Program-made: the position numbers and the translations under genes
Origin: Siderastrea siderea
Taxonomy: Eukaryota; Cnidaria; Anthozoa; Scleractinia; Rhizangiidae
Assembly: GCA_964030785.1 (NCBI GenBank)
Contig: OZ034978.1
Coordinates: 18,080,453-18,144,452, forward strand
Direction: 5' to 3'
Length of the DNA: 64,000 bases
The notes under the pieces: model-generated
What the model saw: the letters and a program-made list of their open reading frames with translations, nothing else
Databases searched by the model: none
What the model was told of the DNA's origin: nothing
Shown here: positions 26,420-38,110 of the stretch, in pieces
Layout: the number at the start of each line of letters is the position of its first letter
Numbering within the stretch: position 1 is the first letter of the stretch

Positions 26420-26692
26420 TCACAAGTAATCTTCTGACCATGTAAACGTTTTACCCGATACCCCTGGGCCCAGTTGCTCAAACACAATAGTTGATCCAGG
26501 ATTAGCCCAGATTTTCACGGTTTCATGCAATACCTTGGACATATCTATATGCACATATGCGGGAGTACCTCCTTCATCCCCGGGGTACGAGGGTAGTCTC
26601 ATTCCAGGCAAAGTCACACCCCTAACGTTTGACCAAGCCGGACCGTAAGGATCACGTCTAACCTCCACAAGTGCTATAAGGACATACTCAGC
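26420..26692 (-). CDS. Exon-like ORF of unknown family
   Basis: Minus frame of 90 residues opening at a ctgcag acceptor and reading AEYVLIALVEVRRDPYGPAW, then PGMRLPSYPGDEGGTPAYVH and ending KTFTWSEDYL before TGA. The composition is convincingly protein-like (balanced charged, aromatic, Gly/Pro residues; no low complexity), and the frame is open for the whole stretch. I do not recognise the family. No upstream exon was found, so it may be the last exon of an undetected gene or a decayed fragment. Confidence 0.35.
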   Translation of the reverse strand, partial: AEYVLIALVEVRRDPYGPAWSNVRGVTLPGMRLPSYPGDEGGTPAYVHIDMSKVLHETVKIWANPGSTIVFEQLGPGVSGKTFTWSEDYL

Positions 26693-27366
26693 CTGCAGTG
26701 CGGGCGTGTTTCAGCGGCCGAACAGTGGATTAATTCGTGTGTATGCCATCCTGAATTAGCGAAAACGTATACGCACACAGTTTAAGAGGAGTGAATGAAG
26801 GTGGGATGGAGCTCCTCGGTTACTCCTCCCATCACTCATCTTTCACCACGACTCCTACTCCCTTGGTTCCTTTTTACCGCTAAAAAGTGAATAATATTTA
26901 GCGCTTGTTCGGTCAAATACACCTGCACTGTCGGGCAGAAACCATTAATCAAGCAAAAACGACCGTCCCTGCCTTGATTACTTGACATCGATCACACAAA
27001 CACCTGTGGGAAACGGTTTACTGGAAATGGTCAACCGGCTCCTCATGTAGTGACCATGCAGCCGATAATCATAGTAAGTAGCGGAAGTTACGGTCCAAGA
27101 TATTAGCTTGGGGGCAGGACAGCCACGCCCTTTAGAAAATTCCACATATTGATGGACTACACCTTAAGACAGTCGATAAAACAATTTTATTTATTACTTA
27201 TTCCTGTTTGCTTGGTCGAAACAACGGAGAACACTATCCCCATGAAGCTTGAGTCATCTTCGCGAGTGTTCCACAGATTCCTACTTTTTCACGGCTTACA
27301 GGTCATGGCAAAACAACCATGAAGCAGCATTGTTTGAGAGAGACACATGGAGTGCGTTTGATCGAC

Positions 27367-27372
27367 TTTATT
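27367..27372 (-). terminator. Poly(A) signal of AKR7 copy 1
   Basis: AATAAA on the minus strand about 145 bases past the stop codon of the minus-strand AKR7 gene. This is a normal distance for a short 3' UTR. Confidence 0.6.
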
Positions 27373-27515
27373 CCGAACTAGAAATACATGTTATTCTAAT
27401 GATCAGAACAAAGTAGAATACGACATATATATTGAAATTTGTGCCTCAAGACAATTCAACGGATTCTAATTCTGGACAATTGAACGTTCCCCTACTGAGC
27501 CTCTGATTTGTCGGT

Positions 27516-30500
27516 TCAGCGAAAATATACAGGACAGAGGGCTTTCGTTTCCTCCCAGGCCTCTTCAAATACCTTTACCACATCTGCAGAGAGGACAGCA
27601 TTAAAGAAATCAAAAATAAAAAAAGTTAAAATGTGATGTGCCTAATACAAGCCATTTTCCAAATTTAATTTTAATACCATTTACATTATTAAGGCCACTT
27701 TATTCTGGTCCAAACAAACGATCACTCATTTTCTTATGTAAAAAACTCCTTTCGTCCGGCCACACCATTAATACAGCCAATTGCTTCAGAAAAATGAGAG
27801 CACAAAATAAATGCAAATATTCCGCTTAATTCATGTACCGTAAAGGGTAAGAGGTAGGGAATGGAATCTAATTCCCTGATATCCTTAAAGCTTGACTTAT
27901 TTCCTACTTCAAAAAATATATATACATATATTTTGAGCTCTTTGAAAACAAAAGGAACTTATCTTCCCACATTATGTTTAAGGTCGCATTTTGCAAAATG
28001 AGACACCCAAGTTTTTCATCACAATACACGTAAGTATAATCTGAATATCTGAGGTGACTAAAGTGTTCCAAACTGATACTAAACCGACACAATTCATTGG
28101 GTGACAATATGATACACTGTATGCAAAAATGCTAAACCCACCTTCATGTAAGGGGCCTTGTTTTGTAGCCTTAAGGTTCTGTTCCAGCTGTTTGACAGAT
28201 GAGGCTCCAAGAATAACAGCATCTAAAAATGACAAAGTTTTTGTTTCCTTCTTTTCACAGTTTGTGTGGCATCACTGGAAAATACATCAAGGGTATTTTT
28301 TGTTTCACGGGACACAACTTACAGTTTTCAATGGACTAGTGAATAAGTATAAGTAAGCCTTTGAAAGAAGAACTAAAAATAGCGATAGTTCACTTACAAC
28401 TCCATTTACAGCTTGAAGGAGGGTAACCAAAGTACATGGTGAAAAAGTATCAACATACCTCCATGCGAACCATCCATCTTAGAGTGATGGTACATCCATC
28501 GAAGGGTTGCATCAACCAAAGTCACTTTTCCTTCACCATAAATACGATCCAATGTTTCTTTAAGTCTGTCAATGGCATCGAACAGTGGCTTCTTCCAGTA
28601 TCGTTTTTTGTAACTGCAGAAAAGTGCAAAAAGGGTCCATGTCATTTCAGACTGTCTTGACCTTAGAAGACTATCTTTCTTCCAGGGTATTGTATCACCC
28701 AGCCTTGAAGCAATAGTTAAGAGTGAAGCGGGGGTGGGGGGTGCAAGGGAGCAGGAACCCAGGAAAAAACAATGAAAGAATGAAAGCAAAAAATGAATGA
28801 GGCGAGAGCAACCAAGGAAGGCTAAGAGTTTGGGAAGCAGCAAGCTCAGATACCCCCTGTCAATTCCCCCCCTCCCCCCCCCTCCACCACATGAAAGAGT
28901 CTGATTGATCAAGCTAAAAGAGAGTTAGAATAAGGTCTCTACACTCAGTGGCATTTTAAGGAAAGCTTGGGAAAATCTTAGGGAGGATTGGCTAATGCAA
29001 CTTACACATCAGTCCATGGCCCAGTTCCAGCATAACGGCCATACTGAATCTTATCACTTTCTCTGTCCTCATATCTATGCTTGCCTGTTAACAGACCACC
29101 TGCAAGCTAGGATGGCAAACAAATCCTGAGTATTTGCAAGCACACATGCAAGAAACCAATATTACATAAGGACTTGCATTGAACCTCACAGTTCTATGAG
29201 CTTAAGGTCCATTGGAATTTGCATTAAGGTTACTCCGGACCTTCGCGGGTGTCCTCGGGGAAAAAATTTGTATGCACGCCATTTTAAAGGAAAACATGGC
29301 AAACTACATACCTTTGGAAAGTTCAATAAATGTAGATTTTGAAAAAATATATACATGTAAATTGCCGGTTTCTTCAATTCCACGAAAGAAAATCGTAAAC
29401 AACCACGAAAATGACCACGCGCATTGGCAAAATAACTGCACAGTGTTAATCACAAAGGATCAATCATTGAAAGTGTGTCAGCATTTTTCGATATTCTGAC
29501 TGGTTATTTTTTAATTAATCTATCAAGTTCAAGCAGCAAAGAATACATGATGGGCATTGCATTGAAGATCGCCACGGGTGAAATATTACAAATTTAAAAA
29601 ATTCCCAACACGCTTTTGTTTCACAACATTTAAGGAATGTTCAGGCCAAATTTCACAGTAATCTGTCGAATTTTGGTACCCTGTTAATTCATTTGTTTGA
29701 TTGAATGATGCATGGTCATTTTTGCGGACATTTTTGCAATTTTCTGTTGTGGAATTTAAAAAACTGGTAATTCATTTTTTTCCAAAATCTACATTTATTT
29801 AGCTTTCCAACAATAAAAAGTTTGCTGTGCTTTCCTTTAAAATGGCGCGCATACGAATTTTTTCCCAGAGGACACAAGAGGACACCCGCGAAGGTCCGGA
29901 GTAACCTTAATTTAATGTAGCAAGGTATCTTCTCAAATCACTAAATAACAAGAAAAACAAAAACAAAAATTGCCAAAATCTATGCTATTTATAGCCAGGT
30001 ATGATTTTTAGTTTTTTGTTTTAACTTGATGAATTTAATGAATCTGAGAATTCACAACATAACATCATGTGGGTATCTGCTTTCTAATATCAGAGATTTA
30101 ACACCTCAATGCTACACCCAGATTCAATCAATTTTCCCTGGACATACTCACTGGGTTGTATGCGTAAAATGCAATTCCAAACCTTCTCAGACACGGGATC
30201 AGTTCTTTTTCAATATCTCTGAAAGGAAATGTTACTTTAACTTGCATTTATTTTAAAGGACAACGACAACAAGAAAAAACAATTCAACTGACAATCAACT
30301 GGGTCAATCAAAAGAAATGACAATCAACTAATCAACAATTAATAGGTAGCAGGTGACGACATATCACTTGATGTTCACTCTCACCTGGTGACAGGATTAT
30401 ACACGCCCTGATAGAAGGTTGGTAATGGGTAGTTATTCATCTTGCACAGGTAATAGATTTCAGCCTGAAAGACATGAAAGTTTAAACCTTTTACCTTTGA

Positions 30501-33500
30501 AAGCATAGTGAATTCCATGCCGGAATCCAGAAGTGAATATATTTCAGAACAGAAAATTAAAGTTTTGGCTTTTGACTTACCACTTCCCATGAGGCATAGT
30601 TGGAGAGACCAAAATATTTAAATTTTCCCTCTGAAACAAAAACAAAAATATTCACTTAACCAAAGAATGAAATTGCAGAACCCATTGGTGTGTAATGGAC
30701 TTGCTTAAGAGAGTACTGCAAACTGTAGACTAGTGCATTTTGACCTTCTCCTGTACCACTGAATTAGGATGTCGGTGAGTGAAGCGTGTAAATATGTAAA
30801 TATGTTTAGGAGAAATTAATATTTTTACATTTACTAGTCATATTTTTATTGTTCTTGTTCACTGAAAAGCCCCTCTTATCTTATCTTCTCTTATCTGATC
30901 GTACCACTTCCTCAATAAATATTTACCTTTATAGAGATGATTGACAGCTTCCAATGTTTCCTCAATGGGTGTATTGTGATCTGGTGCATGAAGGTAAAAC
31001 AACTCCACACAGCCTTTCTTTAACCTTCCTAGGGATTCATTTAACTGTTCTAGTACTCTGTCATACTTCAAACCTTTAGTAAAAAAGAATAATATAATAA
31101 TTTAATTATTATTATTATAATAATATTGTTTATAAAATAATTTAATGCATACATGTAATTATATATGTAAAATAAATTGAAGGGCTCCATGCAAAGATGT
31201 ACTAAGTGGCTTTTCAGGCCAAAAATAATATTTTCCTAAAAAATTGGGTTTACTAGGTGTCTTGAAGTGAAACAAAACTTGACCAGGTGAAATTTTTGAC
31301 AACAACGCTATTTTTTACGTGCCAAAAGGCCAGATTTTCAATGGCAAAATTAGAAAAAGTCACAAAGGACATTCTCATAATTATGGAGTCCTTTAGTTGC
31401 ATATTAAACCATTCTTGTATAGAGCCCTTCAATTGCAAAATAATTTACTAGGACATTTTTGGACACTGAGCCCTTCAATATTGAAATATACAGTTCTCTT
31501 ACAGAACCCTTCAATTGCATATAAGGACATTCTTGTTTAGAGCCCTTCAACTGCATATTAAGACATTCTCACATGGAGCCCTTCAGCTGCATCTTAGGAC
31601 GTTCTTGCACAGAGCCTTTGATTGATTCAATTGCATAGTGGCATGTTCTTGTCCAGAGCCATTCAGATGCATATATTTAGAACATTCTCACAACGAGACC
31701 TTTAATTACATATTAGTACATTCCCATACAGAGCTCTTCTACTGCATGTTAAGACAATTTTGTCATAATTTACATTTTAGGATGTTCTTGTACAAAGCCC
31801 TTAAACTGCATTATTGGGACATTTTTGTACAGAGACCTTGAATCACACATTAGTAGATTCTTGAATAGAGCCCTTCAATTGCATATTAGGATGTTCTTGT
31901 ACAAAGCCCTTTAATTGCATATATCAGGACATTTTTGTACAGAGCCTGTCAATTGCATATCAGGAGGTTCTTGAACAGAGCCCTTGAATAATAATGGCAT
32001 AGTAGGAAGTTCTCACACAGAGCCCTTCAATAGCATATTAGGGCGTCCTTGCACGGTGCCCCTCAACTGCATATTTAATCATTCTCAGTACCAGTGGGGA
32101 AAGGTAAGATAATGTGGTACAGAAGGTGCAAGTGGCCGACAGCTGGCAGATAACTCTGGTTTCTGTAGCATGAAGTAACTAAAGGGTATCACCACCCCCT
32201 GAAATTATGGTATGCTTGTCTATAGCAGGGTTACCCCATTTTTTACGTTACACATTTAGACACCTTGCTGCTATGGAAACAACAACAGATAATGTGGCAA
32301 CCAAGCCTTGAACCACCGACCTTCTGCTCTTTTGATAACAGTCCAGTGGTAATAGTCATACGTCTACCCTGCTGGACCTCTACCTACATGTTCCCAAAGA
32401 TTGAGTGCAAAATAATACATTACAAATGAATTCATTTGATAGATCTGTTACCTTTTTCACTCCAAGGATTGGCCTTTGTGGCAACAAACATCTGATTTAA
32501 ACCAAAAACAAAAAGTTATTTTAGCTAAGGTGAGCTGCATTGCTTTGCATTATAAAATAATATATTATCTTAGTTATCTAGACTCTTTGCAGGTATGCTT
32601 TGACTCTTTTCTAGCAAGTTATCAAATTTATCTTCATAGAATCAAACTTAATACCTGTTGAGTCTGTGGATGAAATCATAAGTGTGACTATTACAGCTTT
32701 TGGCATGAAGCAGCACTGTTTGTTTTCTAGAATGGTATAGGAAGTGTTCAGTAGTAAAAGGGTTTTAACATAATACTCGACAGTAGATGTGCACTGTGCT
32801 GTTCTTTAATAGCAAAGTTAATTTAGGGGTATTATTACATTTATTCATATTTAATTTTACATAAAATATTATTACATATAACTAGAAATAATTGTGATTA
32901 AAATATTATTTAAAGTTTAATAAATTAAGTACACATACCTTAGGATCATGAAGGTAGTCAATATTTCCCATGAATTCCTCACTCTTTCCTCCAGAATACC
33001 TATAATGTAATGAATTGTTCAACCAAAATAGCTATGTTGAAAGAGAAATTCAAATAAACAAATTTGCCTGACTTCTCAGCATGGTTGAAAATTTAAAAGT
33101 TCTAGACCTGAATAAAACTTTAAAAAAAAAAACACTTTTACCTTACAGTTTATGTTATATCAAGCAAAAAACAAAAACAAATAAACAGTAACATGTAAAA
33201 GTAGACTAACTGAATTGTTTTACAAAAGTCAGAAAAGTAAACATACAATTAACTTACATAAAAGCTGTGTCGAAATCATAAACACCATTGTCAATACACA
33301 TTTTTACGAACTCTTTTGTCTGCAATGATAAAAAATATTTATTACCGGTATTAAATAATAACTAATTGACAGTGACTATCAAAAATTGTTCTTTAACATT
33401 TTTGAACCAAGGACAAATTTGATCCGCAACATATCCATAGAAAACATTCTGAAGTTTTTATGCATACAGTCTGGCAGGCACCTTTTGTGTTAGTTTCCAT

Positions 33501-34033
33501 TTTTCTTTTCTTGATAGATACAAAAAGTAAATTTAAAAAATCCAGAAAATGCAATATTTTATAGGATTCTGCCATAAAGGCCCCTTGTGCTCCTGAAGCC
33601 CTATAAGCCTCTATTCTGTTTGAAACTCTGCTGGCAGCTTATTTTCAGTTGACTGTTTACTGAGGAGGTAGGATGGCAGCAAGGAAAACACTTCTTCTCC
33701 CTCCCTCCCTCCATGCAATATATATCTGATCTCAGCAAACTCACAGGTAAGTAAGGGACTGGACACATTCTAATCCCAAAGGGTTTCTTAATACATGTAC
33801 TGTGTTTGACTGAGAACTGATTCAACTGGGATTTTGCAAAGATGTTCAACTATGAATAGGTACCAAGTCAATCTGAAAAACAGGTTTTTCCCCAACTGAT
33901 CACAAATAAAATATGGAGTTGATTTCCTGTAGTGTGATAGGGATTGTCACACAAATCCCCAGTCACATACCTGGTCAAAGTTGCACTGCCTACCAAACTC
34001 CAAACAGCCAATTGATGTCTTAACAGCAGCCAT
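27516..34033 (-). CDS. AKR7-type aldo-keto reductase (aflatoxin B1 aldehyde reductase-like), copy 1
   Basis: Twelve GT-AG exons chain in phase to exactly 324 residues plus stop: 34033-33971, 33319-33258, 32999-32939, 32491-32452, 31073-30927, 30630-30581, 30464-30385, 30218-30152, 29106-29006, 28613-28459, 28222-28142, 27583-27516. The start MAAVKTSIGCLEFGRQ is homologous to that of copy 2, including the sequence just upstream. The catalytic tetrad is complete: D38 and Y43 in FDTAFMY, K68 in ATKANPW and H104 in FYLHAPDH. Other AKR7 hallmarks are GLSNYASWEV, PTFYQGVYNPVTR, FYAYNP/LAGGLLTGKHRYED, LRWMYHHSKMDG and the C-terminal YFR. The family uses NADPH to reduce reactive aldehydes and succinic semialdehyde in the cytosol. 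Introns hold a TTAA-flanked element (29.2-29.9 kb) and a 36-base minisatellite (31.4-32.1 kb). Exons 10 and 11 are one exon in copy 2. Confidence 0.96.
29228..29906. mobile_element. TTAA-flanked TIR element (Kolobok- or piggyBac-type, non-autonomous)
   Basis: 679 bases with long, nearly perfect terminal inverted repeats starting GGTTACTCCGGACCTTCGCG and extending, with mismatches, for about 120 bases (matching 'aaaatggcgcgcat' and 'tctacattta' blocks inward). Exact TTAA duplications at 29224-29227 and 29907-29910. There is no transposase. TTAA targets are used by piggyBac and Kolobok; the GG terminus fits Kolobok better. It sits in intron 8 of AKR7 copy 1. Confidence 0.85.
31375..32090 (+). 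repeat. 36-base minisatellite in an AKR7 intron
   Basis: About 18 degenerate tandem units of about 36 bases with core GAGCCCTTCAATTGCATATT followed by 'aggacattcttgtaca'. Units differ by substitutions and small indels, so the array is old. It lies in intron 4 of AKR7 copy 1. It has no spacer diversity pattern and is not a CRISPR. Confidence 0.9.
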
Positions 34034-34055
34034 TGTAAAATCAGTGTCCAAAATT
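34034..34055 (-). other. 5' UTR part of AKR7 copy 1 exon
   Basis: The sequence just upstream of the start (GGACACTGATTTTACA) resembles that before the copy 2 start (gtgcactgatttcaag). A pyrimidine-rich AG acceptor ends at 34056, so the coding exon probably begins with about 22 untranslated bases and a further 5' exon lies upstream. Confidence 0.4.
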
Positions 34056-34299
34056 CTACACGGAAAATAAATGGGCCACTTGTCACACAGTGTAAGGCAT
34101 AAAAAGCCCTATTAAGGCCCCCACTTTGAATCAATAGTCCCCCACCACTCTAATGAGACCACACCCATCTTTTCAACCACCCTCCCCCACCACCTGTCCC
34201 CCAATTTTGCACGTGTGCCAGATTTTGTAATAATTGTAAGTCCCCCTCTCATCTTCTGATGGAATAGCAGATTATAAGAAAACATTGTTCACTACTAAC

Positions 34300-34440
34300 C
34301 AATAGAGGGGAGAGGAACGGGCAGTTAAATATCTTATCTCCTTATTTTTAAACTCATTTTTCTCCCTCCTCCCTAAATTTTTTGGCCGTTTCTCCCTCCT
34401 CCCAGTTTTTTCACCTTTCTCCCTGATTATGCTTTAACGG
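34300..34440. repeat. CTCCCTCC-rich repeat, first copy
   Basis: 'tttctccctcctccctaaat' and related units, preceded by 'aatagaggggagaggaacgg'. The second copy at 36590-36730 ends with the reverse complement of that segment (ccgttcctctcccctc), so the two share both the pyrimidine array and its end sequence. Confidence 0.6.
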
Positions 34441-35097
34441 GTTTATATTAGTAACACCACATTGCAGTTTAAATTCCTTCCAATATTGTCACTTTACTAA
34501 AGAACTTTGTGCTCTTTGAATACCTACAAACTACTAGACTTAACATGTAGTAACAGGGTACCTATGAATGATGTACGCTGTTTCTTTGTGATTTTGCCAA
34601 ACTAACAGGCTCTTTTCCTCATCTCAAGCGACATTATATCCTCATGATCCCTTAGGAGTTCCTCTCATATCTTCTTGTTTCTCTATTGTATGGCATTTGA
34701 TGTCTTGCCTTACTCTTACTCTCAGTTTTTATCTATAATCACACAGTTCTCACTGGATACAGCAAAGCCAGAATTTCCTTTGATATATTTCATGATCAAA
34801 TTAAGTCTGTAAACAAAGATATTCTTTTTAAAGAAAGTCATGACACTTTGCTAGTTTGCAGGCACTCGAACCCACCTGATGTTACGCGTAAGTGTGGGCA
34901 TGTTACACTCTCAGTTCGTCGTCACTGTCACTATCGCTATTATTCAAAGCACCTTCAACTTCACTTTCCTGAGGAACAAGTTCGCTGATGTCCAACATCT
35001 CAAAGATTTGGTCAGTAAATTTGATGATTTTCTAGTACCTTAAAGATGGTGCCCCTTTTGTTACTGCGCATACGTCCTGCGCATCTCGGGTCCGGGG

Positions 35098-35304
35098 TGC
35101 GTTTCTCGAAAGCCCCGAAAAGCCATTTATAAAAACATGATCAACTCATTCTACAAAGCTGTTATTTTAACATGTCTTCAAGGTAAGAAATATATAACTA
35201 ATAGGGGAAGTTTGATGCTTAGAAAGTTCTTTATTTACAGGATACAGAGTAACTTATCGTGCTCAAAATCGACCCGAAAAGTCTCGGGGCTTTCGAGAAA
35301 CGCA
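35098..35304. mobile_element. Short TIR element (TGCGTTTCTCGAAAG ends)
   Basis: 207 bases with inverted ends TGCGTTTCTCGAAAGCCCCG / CGGGGCTTTCGAGAAACGCA. The interior is AT-rich and non-coding. No target duplication could be read with confidence. Confidence 0.75.
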
Positions 35305-35327
35305 CACCTGGTCCGAGATATTCGGGT

Positions 35328-35660
35328 TTCTTAAGGAATTTGCCTACTAATACAAAGGTATTGTTACGCGGTTTATGACTATGTGGAAAAAGCAGATCTT
35401 AGCAAGGGCTATCAGAATCGTAAAAGAAACTTGGGGGTAACCGCGCATTTTTCAGAGATATTTCGAAAGAAAATGCCGTACATTCTTTGTATTTTAAAGC
35501 TTTTTTTAGAATTACGACTGCTTAGTTATTTTTGAAAAATGCGAGGTTACCCACATTTTTCTTTTTAGATTCCAATAATCCTTACTAAGATCTGCTTTTC
35601 CCCCATAGTCATAACCTTTGCAAAAATACCTCTGTATTAGGACCCACCGTCCTTAAGAAG
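35328..35660. mobile_element. Foldback element with ~100-base arms
   Basis: The left arm from TTCTTAAGGA, through TAATACAAAGGTATT and TTATGACTATG, to AAGCAGATCTTAG is matched in reverse complement by the right arm ending at 35660. It has no ORF. It lies immediately next to the element ending at 35304. Confidence 0.75.
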
Positions 35661-36229
35661 GTTTGCCTACATCGCACCTTTTTTGTTTGTGGCTGAACTA
35701 GAAATGTTTATTGGTTCTTGATGAGCGTTAAAATGTTAGGATTTGTACCACACTAACGGGTCAAGATAACGCAGCATCAACCAGTACACGAAGTCCATAA
35801 AATTGTTTAAGTACGATTACATTGTCAGTTTAGTTTCCTAGTTTTCTGACTTCCTTGCCTACAAATTATTCTTATCAAGCAATTTGCAGTAGAAATATTT
35901 TTGCACAAAAAGACTTCGGAGTTTAACATGGCACAGTGCAAGAGGGAAGTCCAGAACATGTCAATGTTTGAGTGACAGTCAAATTACTGTAAAAGATCAC
36001 AAAATGGAGCCGTTATCGATGACATGAATGCCGAAAGTGCGATTCCACAGTCTATAATAAAATACTTCTTAAGATTAGGTTGCTGTATTGTTTCACATTT
36101 CTGGGATCCTAATGGAAGCACTGAATCAGAAAGCACTAATTGTTTTATTGGTGACGCCTAAACAGACCTAAACACATGAAGTGCACAGAAAAGACAGAAA
36201 ACTAGAAAGGCAAAACATTTCGTACTCAC

Positions 36230-36253
36230 CATGGCCTTGCCCCTGACCTTCAT
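36230..36253 (-). promoter_or_regulatory. Possible 5' leader exon of AKR7 copy 1 with a short upstream ORF
   Basis: The minus strand has ATGAAGGTCAGGGGCAAGGC then ATG and a strong donor (GTGAGTACG) at 36229. Splicing to the acceptor before 34055 would create a short upstream ORF ending in TGA before the main ATG. This is an inference from splice-site quality alone. Confidence 0.3.
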
Positions 36254-36589
36254 CCTTATTATCACGTTTTAACGAACACTAACATGACTAACTCAAGGTC
36301 TCTGGCGATTTTCCGATTTGGCCTCTAAATCTCACGGTCAATCAGAATATCTTGAAATGGCCAAACAATGAAGCGAGAAATTCTCTAGCGACCTCTAGTA
36401 GCATGAAGCGCGAAAAATAACAAGAGACCATTCAAAATATCGCAAACACCTGTAACTGAGCTTACGGGCTCAAAATAGTCTTGGGTGCCCAGGGTCTACC
36501 CAGTCTTCTCTCGATATAATCGTTTAGTGAGGAACAGATCCGTACAGTTTCTTATATTAGGATCTATTAAGGCTTTAAAGACTCATGTC

Positions 36590-36735
36590 ACGTTTTTTTT
36601 AAGACATTCTCCCTTCTCCCTTTTCATGCTGGTTCTCCCGTCTCCCTATTTTTTTTGCGTCCTTTCTCCTTCCTCCCTATTTTTTGGGGCCATTTCTCCC
36701 TCCTCCCTAAACCGTTCCTCTCCCCTCCCAATACT
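36590..36735. repeat. CTCCCTCC-rich repeat, second copy
   Basis: Pyrimidine-rich tandem of 'tttctccctcctccct'-like units ending 'ccgttcctctcccctc', related to 34300-34440. The short proline/serine/phenylalanine ORFs here come from this composition. Confidence 0.6.
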
Positions 36736-36986
36736 CAAGTCACTGAAGTGTCCATCTTGCTAGATTTCAAAATGGCAGCATATTTAATTTGCCGGTCAGG
36801 AAAAACTTTCTCAGTTAACAACTTTGCAGAACTATCGACTGGCTTATTTCACTTCTTGCTTAAAAGTATTACACTGCCTGCATTTCATTTGCATCAGACC
36901 CCTTTCTTTTTAGAAAGAAATTTCAGAGTTACTGGATAGCAATAATTGCTATCCTATTGCTTGCTATTGTCTAGCTCTTTGTCTAA

Positions 36987-37239
36987 GGGGCCAATTTCAG
37001 CTACATTCACAACTCGAACAGCGCGCATGCCCAACTTCCTATTTCAGCCCGGCTGAAATTTGAATGCGATTACATAAGGTTTTTCAGCCCGTTTGACCGC
37101 GCTGAAAGTTCCTGTCCGGTTTCACAATTCAGCCCGGGCTGAAGCCCTCTTCATGAAATCGCAAACGTCTTTTTAAGAAGATTTGTTCAACAAGCTCACC
37201 CCGGCTAACCGGGCTGAAATTTGTCATGTAATTGGCCCC
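36987..37239. mobile_element. TAA-flanked MITE, Harbinger-like
   Basis: 253 bases with 10-base inverted termini GGGGCCAATT / AATTGGCCCC and exact TAA duplications at 36984-36986 and 37240-37242. A 3-bp TWA target duplication is the PIF/Harbinger signature. The interior is rich in 'cagcccggctgaa' words and non-coding. Confidence 0.75.
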
Positions 37240-38017
37240 TAAGTAAGAACTTAGCTTATCTTGTTCTACATAAGACGCAACCGGAAACCGCGCAAGAAAA
37301 GCCTCTGGCACCCAGGGTAGCATAAGTGCATGCTATAATAACAATAATCAAAAGGGAAAATCAAATATCGCTTAAGTGCTAAGTTAAAGGACTTACCAAT
37401 CTTAATTCTGCTATTATGAGTTTATATCTGTTGTGGAAAAGGACAAAAGCGCTAGAGGTTTAGACACGATCGTGACGTGTTTGCCCTGCAGATAGATTTA
37501 GGGGCCCAGTCTTCCCTGAAAGATACGATATGGCATGGTAACGACAGGATAACATTACAGCAAATTGTCACGCACTCATGTTGTCTCGAGTGAATGTGGC
37601 GTTTGTTCGGGTCCGTTTTTATTCAGCATCAAAACTCTTCACACGGCAGTTGACCAAGGTAAATAAATACCTTTTATCAGACGCTTCAAATTTTACAACT
37701 GTTATTCTAACATGCTGTATTCCAAGAGAATTCGCTAGGCTCAGAAGAGAGGGGTATTGCTTTGTATGACCTTTATGTGCAGCCAAGGACTGCATGTTGC
37801 ATAAAGAGAGGGTATAAGGAGTTGCATTTGTTAATGGTTTGTAACCAGGTTTTAGAGATTTAAGACAATTGCGTGTCAGCCATGTTGGTGAAGCAAACAA
37901 AAGTGACGAGAAACCTTTTGTTTATGTCCACCAACATGACAGCGATGAAAAGGAGCTCAGGTAACTCGTTACTCAGTTGATTCATCTAATGCGCCGATCA
38001 ATTCGAAAGTTCAACAT

Positions 38018-38110
38018 CCCCCCCCCCCGGGCAACCCCCCGGGCATTTGAGCTTTTGAAGATTGGCTTGTTCAAATTCCCTCCCCTCAGGGCAAGAAAGC
38101 CGTTCAAATG
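38018..38110. repeat. C-run bordered low-complexity/repeat segment
   Basis: A run of 12 C, then 'gggcaaccccccgggcattt' and 'ttcaaattccctcccctc'; a similar 'ttcaaattccccgcccttcc' recurs at about 38350. It is probably a degraded dispersed element. Confidence 0.45.

Larger units (their letters stand above)
19508..27366. other. Repeat-rich region without an intact gene
   Basis: The stretch holds a decayed coding remnant (20.1 kb), two GGATTCC arrays, a foldback element (22.0 kb), a diverged repeat pair (22.1-24.7 kb), satellite-family copies (19.6 and 25.4 kb) and one exon-like ORF (26.4 kb). No complete gene model could be built. Confidence 0.5.

Noticed and set aside
28406..28912. 168-codon minus ORF
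   Set aside because: It reads through the true AKR7 exon 10 (28613-28459) into intron on both sides; only the middle is coding.
31375..32090. CRISPR-like array of regular repeats
   Set aside because: Contiguous degenerate tandem units without distinct spacers in a eukaryotic intron; it is a minisatellite.
36485..36939. Pro/Ser/Phe-rich plus ORFs
   Set aside because: They translate the ctccctcctccc repeat.
37129..37323. Minus ORF beginning LPWVPEAFLARFP
   Set aside because: It overlaps the Harbinger-like MITE and a repeat-like 'ccctgggtgccagaggctt' segment; no gene support.
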